Source: Saccharicrinis sp965230625 (GTDB taxonomy: Bacteria > Bacteroidota > Bacteroidia > Bacteroidales > Marinilabiliaceae). From it: a stretch of DNA of 64,000 bases. The DNA is taken from the NCBI GenBank assembly GCA_965230625.1, contig CBDDLL010000002.1, positions 1,116,001 to 1,180,000 on the forward strand, written 5' to 3'. The position numbers were made by a program, and so were the translations under genes. Shown in pieces: positions 46,309 through 55,060 of this stretch (position 1 is its first letter; the number at the start of each line of letters is the position of its first letter). The notes beneath the pieces are model-generated. The model was not told the origin of the DNA and ran no database searches. It saw only the letters and a program-made list of their open reading frames with translations.

Positions 46309-47034
46309 ATGAAAACTAACCAATTGTTAATTGTTTTATTAAATTTTATTATCCTAACAGCTTACTCGCAAGAGGCTAAAAAACCATCTGTTTCGTTTGA
46401 ACACGACCCAGAATCATATTGTATGCATATCTGTTGGGATGGTTACAATTACTATACAATAAACGGAGGGGTATCCGAAGTTGGAAAAATAACTGGTTTT
46501 TCTGCACAAGGAGTTTTTTTAGGGAGCTATAATTTACGTTTAGATATGCGTAGTATTTTTTATCACCCTGTAAATAAACACTTTTACATTTGTACAACTG
46601 ATAAAAAACTATATAAAATAATCGATTTAAGTGCTGGAACTTATGAACTTGTTTACGAAAATTTATACGAAAACAAACAACTGTCTCTATCTATAGATCC
46701 CAAGGGTAAGTTTTTATATGCTTTTGATAATGGAACACTTTCAATACATAAATTTAAAAATGGTAATTTAATACGACAATTATCTGGTTTAAAGTGCGGA
46801 GATGGAAACAGGAAAGGTGGAGCAACAGTGGCTGTGGATAAATACTTCAATGTTTACACTTGGGATTCGGAGTCGAAAACTGTTTATGTTTATGACAAAA
46901 AAGGCACTTTTAAAAAATCATTTACACTTGCAGAAGGTGATTTTGGATATTCATTGTCCTTTGCCAACAATAAGATTTTTGTTTCCAAATCTTCAAAAGG
47001 AAAAAAAGGAAAATGGTTTGGATACTCTCTTTAG
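46309..47034 (+). CDS. Exported beta-propeller-like protein, unknown function
   Basis: The ATG at 46309 gives a signal peptide (MKTNQLLIVLLNFIILTAYS). An upstream TTG extension adds only a polar leader. The 241-residue product shows repeated strand-turn units of propeller type (ICWDGYNYYTINGG, IFYHPVNKHFYICTTDKKLYKI, LSIDPKGKFLYAFDNGTLSI, VDKYFNVYTWDSESKTVYVYD). It is probably a small NHL/YVTN-like propeller in the periplasm or outside. No catalytic residue is identifiable. It is 150 bases before the T6SS operon on the same strand, but has no known T6SS role. Confidence 0.65.
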   Translation: MKTNQLLIVLLNFIILTAYSQEAKKPSVSFEHDPESYCMHICWDGYNYYTINGGVSEVGKITGFSAQGVFLGSYNLRLDMRSIFYHPVNKHFYICTTDKKLYKIIDLSAGTYELVYENLYENKQLSLSIDPKGKFLYAFDNGTLSIHKFKNGNLIRQLSGLKCGDGNRKGGATVAVDKYFNVYTWDSESKTVYVYDKKGTFKKSFTLAEGDFGYSLSFANNKIFVSKSSKGKKGKWFGYSL

Positions 47035-47184
47035 TTAGAACATGCAATAAAACTAAGATCGCTGATAAGAAAGATTCATTTCTAAGGGTTAGCGTAACAA
47101 AAAAATGGAGTTTTCTTACAGAGACAACTTAACAATAATCAGTAAATCATAAAATCCAAAATATTTAATTGAATTTGCTATTAT

Positions 47185-48117
47185 ATGATGAATACTCTTT
47201 CAGACATTAAGTCTTTTGTAAATAGTTTACGTTACGATATTAAAGCAGAGGCAATAATAGCTGATTTAATTGATAATGGTGTTGATCCTAATGATATCAT
47301 AGCCTTGTTTCAAGGATCATTTAAACGAAAGTTTGAAAAAGATATTTGCTTTGCTGATATTGTTAAATTAAATAATGACAGAGAGATTTTAGGAATTGCA
47401 TTGACCAGAGATAGTATTTATGATGCACTTCCTGAAGGCATGTTTCATAAACAATCCATGAAGCCTGTTGAGGGTAGCAAATCAATGGCGTCTGACTCTA
47501 AACAACAACGGTTTGAAGAAAAAGGCGCTCGTGATTTTTTTCTACCATTTGAAAACGAGATATTTTACCAACAAGTTAACAATGAGTTACAAGAACGGAA
47601 AATATTGGGCATGTTTAATAAAAACTTGTTTGATGATATCATGCCTGAATTCTGGAACTTAGATAACAGTTTACCTAAAAAGTATGTTTCCAGATTGATA
47701 TTGTTATTGCCAATGGTGCATAAAATTGTTGGAGACACAGTGTTAACTGCCAAAGCTCTTGAAATGATTTTAAATGAAAAAATTAAGGCAAGGATTAATA
47801 CAAAGTCAAAATTGAACAACGAAGTTGGGAGTGAAAAAGTACTTGGTGAATTTTATTTGGGAAAAAATTGGATAATTAGCCAACCAAGCTGTAGAAATTT
47901 GCAAATGGAATTTTCAATAGGACCGCTTCAGCATCTTAAGGTCAATGATTTTCTTGATTCTTCTAAGATGAAGCGTTTGTTAGAGTGCTTTTGCAGCTTT
48001 TTTGTGCCTATGGAATTTGATACTATAACAAAAATAGTTGTGGAAAGAGATCAGGAGGATTTTGTATTAAATGATAATGTTTCGGAAACAATTTTAGGAT
48101 ATAACACAGCAATATAG
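47185..48117 (+). CDS. tssG: T6SS baseplate protein TssG-like
   Basis: 310 residues, soluble. It begins with a helical segment and contains EILGIALTRDSIYDALPEGMFH, which resembles the conserved TssG core, followed by a charged middle and a C-terminal beta-rich half (LGEFYLGKNWIISQP, MEFDTITKIVVERDQEDFVL). TssG with TssF, TssE and TssK forms the wedge of the T6SS baseplate. Its identity rests on this core motif and its place as first gene before TssN, TssK, TssO, TssE and TssF. ATGATG at the start leaves an ambiguity of one codon. Confidence 0.7.
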   Translation: MMNTLSDIKSFVNSLRYDIKAEAIIADLIDNGVDPNDIIALFQGSFKRKFEKDICFADIVKLNNDREILGIALTRDSIYDALPEGMFHKQSMKPVEGSKSMASDSKQQRFEEKGARDFFLPFENEIFYQQVNNELQERKILGMFNKNLFDDIMPEFWNLDNSLPKKYVSRLILLLPMVHKIVGDTVLTAKALEMILNEKIKARINTKSKLNNEVGSEKVLGEFYLGKNWIISQPSCRNLQMEFSIGPLQHLKVNDFLDSSKMKRLLECFCSFFVPMEFDTITKIVVERDQEDFVLNDNVSETILGYNTAI

Positions 48118-48131
48118 AAAACGATAAAATT

Positions 48132-48974
48132 ATGCTTTCAGATTATTTAAAATATTTAATTATTCTACTTGTAATTAGCATTTTACTGTATACATTGGTG
48201 GAGAACAAAGTAAAAGAATCCAAAGGTGCCCGTAAAATAAATTTAATTTATAGTGTTGGAATGGCATTATCACTAGGACTTGTTCCATTTACCTGGTATT
48301 TAGGGTTACAAAATAACACGTTTGTTTTTCTTGCGGTAGAACAATTATTGGTATTGATTATTGGTATCGCACACATTCAATTGATGTATAAGCTTTTGCC
48401 CTGGACATCACCAGTATCTTTTTTATGGGAACTTGTTTATTCATTCAAGGTAGTATGTTTGGGTATGTTATTTCAAATTTTAAGTTTGGTGGTTATTGGA
48501 CTTGGAGAATTGTTACCTGTAGTTTTGAGTAGCTTTATCTGGTTTTTTGTTCCTTTTTTGTTTTTTCAGGTTTATACCATTTATAAATCAATTCCGGCTA
48601 AGAAGTTTAAAGAGTGGTTTTTTCCTGTCAATCAATCAATAACCCCTCCCTCTGATAGCGATATGGCTTCACCGGTAGTTATTGCCTTTGAGTTTACAAA
48701 ATCGCAAGAAGATAAGGCAAAAACAGTTTTTAGAGCAAAAGCTCCTTTGCAAATGCAGCTAGGACGTTTGTTTTATTATTTTATTAACGATTATAACGAA
48801 AGAAATCCTGAGAACAATATCGAAGTAGTTTATGATAACAGTAATCCTTTTGGCTGGGTATTTTATGAAAAGCCCAAGTTACTTGGTTGTAAGCGATATC
48901 TTGATTTTGAACGAACCATTGACAATAATGGCATTAAAGAGAACAGTATAATAGTTTGCAAACGAACTAATTAA
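48132..48974 (+). CDS. tssN: T6SS membrane protein TssN (subtype iii)
   Basis: 280 residues with about five to six membrane helices in the first 155 (LKYLIILLVISILLYTLV; LVLIIGIAHIQLMY; VVLSSFIWFFVPFLFF), then a cytoplasmic domain (about 185-280; VIAFEFTKSQEDKAKTVFRAKAPLQMQLGRLFYYFINDYN). This layout and the latter motif are those of TssN, found only in Bacteroidota T6SS, where the usual TssJ/L/M membrane complex is absent. It probably anchors the baseplate in the inner membrane. 14 bases follow tssG. Confidence 0.85.
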   Translation: MLSDYLKYLIILLVISILLYTLVENKVKESKGARKINLIYSVGMALSLGLVPFTWYLGLQNNTFVFLAVEQLLVLIIGIAHIQLMYKLLPWTSPVSFLWELVYSFKVVCLGMLFQILSLVVIGLGELLPVVLSSFIWFFVPFLFFQVYTIYKSIPAKKFKEWFFPVNQSITPPSDSDMASPVVIAFEFTKSQEDKAKTVFRAKAPLQMQLGRLFYYFINDYNERNPENNIEVVYDNSNPFGWVFYEKPKLLGCKRYLDFERTIDNNGIKENSIIVCKRTN

Positions 48975-48985
48975 TAATACATACC

Positions 48986-50125
48986 ATGCAACAAAAAAGG
49001 TATTTTCAAGTCAATTGGGTTGATGGAATGAAGATCAATAAAGATCATTTTATTGCTCTCGAAGATTCCTTAAACGATCACATAAGTACTTTAATAGCTG
49101 ATGGAATAAATCAATATAACTATGGTCTATTGCCTTCGAAGCAAGGAAGCGCACCTTCGTTCCAAATACAGATGTCTGTTGATAATCAGCAGATGTTGGT
49201 ATTTAAAGTACTCAACTATTGCGCTATAACACCTGGAGGTGTACGAATTCATATTCAGGAAAACAGTTTAGAGGAAAATGGATTTGCTATTCCATTACCA
49301 GAGTTAACAAAGGGTATAGATACATCAAAAGATGCAACATATTTTGTTCTTCTATCAGTCAGTCCATTCAGCAGAGTACCTGTGGGAAATCCGGAGCCTG
49401 ATGAAGAACCGGCTAGATTCCCTTTTACTGTACCTGATATTAAGGTAAGCATAATACCTGAAGAGCAATATAGAAACAGTTCTATTGCTGATAATTCTAC
49501 TTGCGTTGCCAAACTAAACTGTTCGGGAGGAAGAGTGGAAGCTGTTAATAATTATATTCCTCCATGTAATTCGGTACAAAGTCATACCACTTTGATTGAG
49601 CTGCATGCTAAATATGTTGCTTTCCTGAGCAATCTCGAATCTCATGTGGTTGCCGTATTAAAGATTGTGAAGCAGAAAGAACAAAGTTACGATTTAGCAA
49701 GTACAGTGACACGTTTATGCGATCAGTTATTATTGTTTTTAGGAAATAGCATACTCAATTTTAGATTGATTATTGCTAATCAACCTCCAATTATTATGTT
49801 CGAACTCATTGCCCGTTGCGCCAGAATATTAAAAAACAGCATTGAAGTTAATACTCCTGAAGCCAAAGAAGAACTCTTGAATTATTTTAGTGAGTGGTGC
49901 AAAGTAAATCAAGGTGACTTAGAATTAATATTGGTGAATACGGCCAATTTTAAGTATGAGCATCATCAAATTGAAAATACAGTAACAGTTATCAATCAAT
50001 TTGTTGAAGTTATGGGAGGACTTTTTGAAAAACTGAGTGGTTTAGAGTTTATCGGAAAGAAAAAGGATACAGGAATTTTTGTAAAAGAACAACCACAAAG
50101 TAGAAATAGCTTTTTAGCAGATTAA
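48986..50125 (+). CDS. tssK: T6SS baseplate protein TssK
   Basis: 379 residues. The N-terminal VNWVDGMKINKDHFIALEDSLNDHI is the expected TssK start (a WxxGMxLxxxHF-like block). The middle beta-sandwich contains PFSRVPVGNPEPDEEPARFPF, and the C-terminal helical part ends in a basic, disordered tail. TssK trimers link the baseplate wedge to the membrane complex, here presumably TssN and TssO. It follows tssN by 11 bases. Confidence 0.88.
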   Translation: MQQKRYFQVNWVDGMKINKDHFIALEDSLNDHISTLIADGINQYNYGLLPSKQGSAPSFQIQMSVDNQQMLVFKVLNYCAITPGGVRIHIQENSLEENGFAIPLPELTKGIDTSKDATYFVLLSVSPFSRVPVGNPEPDEEPARFPFTVPDIKVSIIPEEQYRNSSIADNSTCVAKLNCSGGRVEAVNNYIPPCNSVQSHTTLIELHAKYVAFLSNLESHVVAVLKIVKQKEQSYDLASTVTRLCDQLLLFLGNSILNFRLIIANQPPIIMFELIARCARILKNSIEVNTPEAKEELLNYFSEWCKVNQGDLELILVNTANFKYEHHQIENTVTVINQFVEVMGGLFEKLSGLEFIGKKKDTGIFVKEQPQSRNSFLAD

Positions 50126-50162
50126 GGAGTTAATGTATTGAGCGAAATTTAAATTTAACTAT

Positions 50163-50657
50163 ATGAAACCTGAAAATACTAAAGAAAGAAAATCATTGTT
50201 TATTAAGCTTCTGATATTTTACATTATCGGGGTTGTAATTGTGATAATACCCGTTTACATGACTATACGTCAGCCGGGTATTCAAAACCAACAAACTAGC
50301 GAAGAGCTGAATATGATTAATGAACAGATTGCTTTTCAACGAGATTATGTAGCTGTTCAGATGGATTCGGTTAAAGGTTTATTAGATAATTTTGAAACAA
50401 AAGTTACTGATAAAGATAAATTAAACGCCGATATAGGTCTTTTATTAAGTGAAATGGAAAAAGCAGTTTCTAAGGACACTACATGGAGATTGCCAATGAA
50501 TAATAATATAATATCTACCTATTTAGAGTTAAAGAAGCTACATAATAAGGTAATAGAACTTTCGGATGAACTTTCGGAAACCCAAAAGGATTTGGCTAAA
50601 AGTCAAAAAGCAGCCAGGAGTGCCAGCAAACCGAAAAAAACGGATTCTTTGGATTAA
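50163..50657 (+). CDS. tssO: T6SS membrane protein TssO (subtype iii)
   Basis: 164 residues: a basic N-terminus, one membrane helix (about 13-33; LLIFYIIGVVIVIIPVYM) and a long periplasmic coiled coil, ending in a Lys/Ser-rich tail. Size, topology and position between tssK and tssE match TssO of Bacteroidota T6SS. It is thought to form part of the alternative membrane complex with TssN. Confidence 0.83.
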   Translation: MKPENTKERKSLFIKLLIFYIIGVVIVIIPVYMTIRQPGIQNQQTSEELNMINEQIAFQRDYVAVQMDSVKGLLDNFETKVTDKDKLNADIGLLLSEMEKAVSKDTTWRLPMNNNIISTYLELKKLHNKVIELSDELSETQKDLAKSQKAARSASKPKKTDSLD

Positions 50658-50681
50658 ATTTTCATTAAAACTTCAGATGTA

Positions 50682-51113
50682 ATGACAGGGTCATATCTTC
50701 AGTTACCAATTAAAGCTTATGAACTGATTAATAAAAAGGAACACGATCGGTGTTCTTTAAGTCAGTCCGTGGCTTCAATGTTGCATTTAATCATCACTAC
50801 TCACTGGGGCGAAAGCAAGTACAACGAAGATTTTGGTTGTGAAATATGGGAGCATGATTTCGAAAATATAGATAATGCACAAGTTTATAGGGAAAAGATG
50901 AAAGCTTCGATTAAGAAAACAATTGAAAAACATGAACCAAGATTAAAGATTTCAAGGGTAGATGTTCAAATAGAACAGATTGAGTTGATGGCCCAGAATC
51001 AACGTACTAAAAGTAGAATTAGTCTATTAATCAATGGGGTATTGAATAAAACCAACGAAACATTTAATTATACCGAGCAGTTCTTTATAGGACCTCTTTC
51101 ATATACCTTGTAA
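50682..51113 (+). CDS. tssE: T6SS baseplate protein TssE (gp25-like)
   Basis: 143 residues of the GPW/gp25 family. It contains the family-wide block LIITTHWGESKYNEDFGCEIWEHDF (start and end shown) with the FG...W residues that start sheath polymerisation, and EKHEPRLKISRVDVQ, the EPR-like motif of gp25 proteins. It is the baseplate platform for TssBC sheath assembly. tssF starts 11 bases downstream. Confidence 0.9.
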   Translation: MTGSYLQLPIKAYELINKKEHDRCSLSQSVASMLHLIITTHWGESKYNEDFGCEIWEHDFENIDNAQVYREKMKASIKKTIEKHEPRLKISRVDVQIEQIELMAQNQRTKSRISLLINGVLNKTNETFNYTEQFFIGPLSYTL

Positions 51114-51123
51114 CAATATAAAA

Positions 51124-52977
51124 ATGCGGGAAAGTAAGGAAAAGATAAAAAGCAGGATGATTAAGAACGCCTCTCGTTTGTGGGGCTTTCAGGATACACA
51201 ACCAGAAAGTGCTTTTGATCCTTTTGTGGGTATGATTTTTGGTGCTTTGGCAGGAGAACTGGAAAAAGTTTCTGGTCAGATTGCAGATACCGAATCACGG
51301 GTAGTGGAAAAATTGGTAGAATTGTTAACTCCAGAACCCATCATTGGCCCCATTCCTTCACATGGATTAATGAGAGCGTACCCTTCGCAATCAACTTTTA
51401 CCATTGGTTCCAATTACCAGTTTTATCTTTATAAAAAAATGTTATTTGAGGGAGCTCAGGATAGAGCAGAAGAAAAGTCAGTTTTCTTTACTCCCACAGG
51501 TAATTACAAACTTTTTCAGGGTAATGTTGAATACATAGTAACAGATCCCAAATTGTTTCATATCGAAAATAGTTTGTTTAAAGACCTATTGGCTGAAAGT
51601 GAAATAAAAAAACCAAAAGCAAATTCTACTTTATGGATTGGAATAAAAATAAATAATCAGGTGCAATCGTTAAACGGCTTATCTTTTTATTTTGATATGC
51701 GTAATGAAGCTAACCAGCAAGAGTTTTATCAGATTATTTCTAAAACAAAATGGAGTTTTCATGGAAAAAAACTGAATGTTATAAAAGGATTTGGTTCTGG
51801 TATTAAAACGGAGCACTCTGAGTTAGATAGCATGCTGGTACAAGATATGGATACTACATCCAAAATTTGTAATCATGTTAATCATTTTTATCAGGATCAA
51901 TTTGTAACCATTGCTGATACAAATGAGGAAATTAAAGAGTTAAAAGTTGAAAATTATCCGGAAGAATTTAAGGATTTATATAGCCCTGAAATATTACAAC
52001 AGCTCAATAAACCCATTTTGTGGATAAAAATTGAATTTCCGAATGTATTCAAAGGTGGAGTATTGGAAGATGTACATTGTTCTATCAACTGTTTCCCGGT
52101 CATCAACAGAAAGTTAAACAGCTTTACACAGACTTCCAGAGATTTTATTAACATTATACCACTACAAACCGAAGACACCTTCCTGGACATGAAAGAGGTG
52201 ACCAATAGTGAACGAAAGACTTACACACAAAAGTTTTTTACCAGTAGAGGTGAGCTAACTAAAGGTTCATATATTCTAAGGCAAGGTGGTGTTGGAAGGT
52301 TCGATTCGAGGGATGCTTCTGAAATGATGCATTACCTGCTTGAGCTTTTGCGCGACGAGAGTGCTGCCTTCGCGGTATTAGGATCGGATATGATTTCATC
52401 AAACATTAGAGAGCTTAACCAGACAATAGCCCGTTTAGAGCAGCGCTTAAACGAGATACATACACCCAAAGAAAAAACATCCTATTTAATGCTAAAATCA
52501 AGAACCGAGGATGACATTGTTTTTGTTGAGTTTTGGTCAAGTCTGGGGACATTTGCTAACCATATTAAAGTGGGTAGCAAATTAAGTGTTTACGAAGGTT
52601 CTGATGTTATGCCCGACAGTGTTTCGTTAGTTACTTCCACTGTTGGCGGTAAGGACAGTATGAATACCGAACAACGTATGAATACTTATCGTAGGAATTT
52701 ACTTTCGCATGGTAGGGTGGTAACCAAAGAGGATATTAAAACGTTATGTTATGAGCATTTTGGTAATGTGATTGAAAATATTGAGGTGAAAAAAGGTATG
52801 AAGCAGGGTACAGAACCCAGGCAAGGTTTTATGCAAACCATGGATATACATATCATCTTAGATAATAGAAAAGCATCCTTCTCTTCTGAAGAACTTAGTT
52901 TCCTGAAAAAAGATTTAATATTAAAACTAGAGCAACAATCCGCCAATATTTTGCCATACCGTTGTTTTGTAAAATAA
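51124..52977 (+). CDS. tssF: T6SS baseplate protein TssF
   Basis: 617 residues. The N-terminus (ASRLWGFQDTQPESAFDPFVGMIFGALAGELEK) and PIPSHGLMRAYPSQSTFTIG are characteristic of TssF, as is the C-terminal NTEQRMNTYRRNLLSHGRVVTKEDI, a gp6/gpJ-like region. It pairs with TssG in the baseplate wedge. It is the last intact gene of the plus-strand T6SS operon; the next frame downstream is broken. Confidence 0.9.
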   Translation: MRESKEKIKSRMIKNASRLWGFQDTQPESAFDPFVGMIFGALAGELEKVSGQIADTESRVVEKLVELLTPEPIIGPIPSHGLMRAYPSQSTFTIGSNYQFYLYKKMLFEGAQDRAEEKSVFFTPTGNYKLFQGNVEYIVTDPKLFHIENSLFKDLLAESEIKKPKANSTLWIGIKINNQVQSLNGLSFYFDMRNEANQQEFYQIISKTKWSFHGKKLNVIKGFGSGIKTEHSELDSMLVQDMDTTSKICNHVNHFYQDQFVTIADTNEEIKELKVENYPEEFKDLYSPEILQQLNKPILWIKIEFPNVFKGGVLEDVHCSINCFPVINRKLNSFTQTSRDFINIIPLQTEDTFLDMKEVTNSERKTYTQKFFTSRGELTKGSYILRQGGVGRFDSRDASEMMHYLLELLRDESAAFAVLGSDMISSNIRELNQTIARLEQRLNEIHTPKEKTSYLMLKSRTEDDIVFVEFWSSLGTFANHIKVGSKLSVYEGSDVMPDSVSLVTSTVGGKDSMNTEQRMNTYRRNLLSHGRVVTKEDIKTLCYEHFGNVIENIEVKKGMKQGTEPRQGFMQTMDIHIILDNRKASFSSEELSFLKKDLILKLEQQSANILPYRCFVK

Positions 52978-53131
52978 AAAATGGAACAAGCAGAATGGAA
53001 CAGGGAGAAAGAAAATAAAACTCTTGATAAAAATAATATCTCTTCCTGTGTTTAAATCCACCCGTACCTGGATTTACACTTACCTTCCCCTTTTTCGGCA
53101 ACAAATTACCTATTTAAAATATTGACATCCA
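52978..53131. other. Short noncoding stretch after tssF
   Basis: Contains only a 24-codon frame (52981-53055) of biased composition. No supported feature. Confidence 0.35.
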
Positions 53132-53510
53132 ATGAAATGTGCCTTAAATTGTAGTAAGCTTAGAAAAATTAAACGCATTTTGTATTTTATATTGCGGTAG
53201 GGTTGCTTGCTGGTTGCTCTTCCCAAAAACAAGTTGAACAATCATCAGTTAGTAATTCAAACAAATTAAAAAGTGAAAATATAAACCTTAAAAAGACAGC
53301 TACCTAGACGATGAATCAACTCCACCCAAACAAAAAGTGCACATTGTAAAAGGTGGTGAGTCCTTATCACTTATTGCTAAGCAATATGGCATATCCCTTA
53401 AAGAATTGGTTATACTCAACAATATCAAAAATCCTGATTTAATCAGGATTGTGCAGGAGATCGTTATTCCTGGAAAAGAAGTTGAGCTTATTAAGGAAAG
53501 TGGGGGATAG
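53132..53510 (+). pseudogene. LysM lipoprotein pseudogene with two frameshifts
   Basis: Three consecutive frames together make one coherent protein. Frame 1, from ATG 53132, reads a basic signal start (KLRKIKRILYFIL) to TAG 53198. Frame 2 supplies AVGLLAGCSSQKQV, a lipobox and linker, to TAG 53305. Frame 3 supplies QKVHIVKGGESLSLIAKQYG and the rest of a LysM domain to TAG 53508. The codon phase drops by one at each switch, consistent with two one-base losses near 53180-53200 and in the AAAAA run near 53290. The product would have been a peptidoglycan-binding outer-membrane lipoprotein, perhaps guiding the T6SS through the wall. Confidence 0.8.
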
Positions 53511-53766
53511 TTTGTGAAATATATTGAAGGAAATATCAAATCAAAGTAGCGTAAGTTGCACGAACTAAAATAGGCAACTACATAATTTTAATAACATTAC
53601 GCTTGGATCTTAAAACTATATAATCATACAGATTTCGTTTAATATACTACAATTTACAATAGAATATATATTATATCGATTATCATAAAAAGAAGTCGCT
53701 AATCCTGCCTATTCAACTGAGGTCTCCAGCGATGTGATGGCGACCAAATAGGGAAACTGAATCCAA
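53511..53766. other. Intergenic stretch with nested inverted repeats
   Basis: AGCGTAA (53548-53554) with TTACGCT (53597-53603), and inside it AGTTGC (53554-53559) with GCAACT (53574-53579). No frame. It may form a structured leader for the next gene or be a decayed mobile-element end. Confidence 0.4.
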
Positions 53767-54702
53767 ATGTGTATCAAACTTATAGTCTTCAACATCGAAA
53801 AACTCAATAAAAATAAGTACATAACTTTTAAAGATTTTCTCTGCAGCAAATTCATCGACTTCGACGTGATCGTGCTGCTGGAGCATCACGGAAAAAAGAA
53901 AGAGGGGCAAAATCTGGCGAATAAAATCGCTGTTGACATGACCAATACCAAGAAACAGAAATTATGTTTTGACTGGTGTGGATTGGCTTGTGCTGCAGGC
54001 GGTACATCAAGTACAGCAGAGAATTATCTGGTCATCTACAATATGAAAAAGTTCTCACTCACCCCTAAAATCCTAAGCCCATCGGGTACTCTTCAGAATT
54101 CAGCAAAAAAACTACTCGAGGGCACGGTCAAGCAACCGAGCGGCATGACTCGCTGTAATCAGCCTCATTACCCAAAGTTCTACTCAACGTATAAGAAAAA
54201 GTTGGAAAGCACAGCGACTGGGGACTTTTATCTGCGCACACCGCTACTAATCATGCTCTATGGCAAAATAACATATAAAAATTACCGTTTCGCAGTCATC
54301 CATGCTCCTCGCCCACAAGGATCAAATTTAGATGTCCTTACCATGAATTCCCAATATCTTAAAGCCTATCTGAAGATGTGCTCCAAACATAATCCGCAGA
54401 TCGTAATCGGTGATTTCAATTGTAGCCCCTCGACTCTAGACAATCTAAACAAAAAATCCGGAAGAAGTCTATATGTACCAATAAAGGCGAATGTCTCAGG
54501 TACGACCTATGGAAAGTCCGAGCCGTGCAAACTTGGAAGTCACCACAGAGACTGGATAGCTTGCAACGTTAAAGCAAAAAAATATGTTAAAAATATTAGT
54601 GTATTTAACCATAAGAAACGAGCGCTCTCAGACCACGTCGGCCTTATATGTGAACTTGAAGGTGCACAATTGTATCGTGGCTATAAGCACCATAATCTTT
54701 AA
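53767..54702 (+). CDS. EEP-fold nuclease/phosphatase in T6SS accessory pocket
   Basis: 311 residues, no signal peptide. Catalytic residues of the endonuclease/exonuclease/phosphatase fold are all present: N9 (VFNIEK), E39 (VLLEHHG), R157 (YLRTPLL), H179 (VIHAPRP), D216/N218 (IGDFNCS), D262 (RDWIAC) and D289/H290 (SDHVGL). It is compatible with a Mg-dependent DNase such as CdtB or DNase I. Codon use is visibly richer in G and C than in neighbours (for example around 54120-54260), pointing to acquisition. It sits between two T6SS operons and ends in its own terminator, so a toxin or effector role is possible. No immunity gene is obvious. Confidence 0.8.
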   Translation: MCIKLIVFNIEKLNKNKYITFKDFLCSKFIDFDVIVLLEHHGKKKEGQNLANKIAVDMTNTKKQKLCFDWCGLACAAGGTSSTAENYLVIYNMKKFSLTPKILSPSGTLQNSAKKLLEGTVKQPSGMTRCNQPHYPKFYSTYKKKLESTATGDFYLRTPLLIMLYGKITYKNYRFAVIHAPRPQGSNLDVLTMNSQYLKAYLKMCSKHNPQIVIGDFNCSPSTLDNLNKKSGRSLYVPIKANVSGTTYGKSEPCKLGSHHRDWIACNVKAKKYVKNISVFNHKKRALSDHVGLICELEGAQLYRGYKHHNL

Positions 54703-54829
54703 TTTAGTAAGTATTTGCTTGTGATATAAAGTTTTTTTTAAAAAAAAGAAGTAAAAATAAAAAAGCTGCAATTGTAAAAGATTGCAGCTTTTGTTTTATG
54801 GTTTAAGTTTTTAATTTTAGATAGTTAAG
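54703..54829. other. Spacer between the EEP gene and the IS1380 element
   Basis: Holds the terminator at 54761-54792. Nothing else supported. Confidence 0.4.
54761..54792 (+). terminator. Rho-independent terminator after the EEP gene
   Basis: AAAAGCTGCAAT (54761-54772) and ATTGCAGCTTTT (54781-54792) are perfect complements around an 8-base loop, with a T-rich tail. Confidence 0.85.
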
Positions 54830-54855
54830 CCACACGATGCAACCTAGAATCCGCA

Positions 54856-55060
54856 TGTCTAAAGTTCGCATATCGTTTTTATGCAAATTAACGTGTATTT
54901 TAATTTTTTTTTCGTTGTTTCCCACGCAAATTCTAGTCAACATCCAACTAGAGATGGTTCAAACACTGTTATGGGTGAGCCAACGACATAGCGTTTCTAT
55001 TTAGGCTGGACCTATTATTTTTCTTTATTTAAAATTTGCTCTATTCATATTTGATTGTTT
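54856..55060. other. Non-coding left part of the IS1380 element
   Basis: About 200 bases between the left terminal repeat and the transposase stop. No frame. Includes the T run at 54905-54912. Confidence 0.4.
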
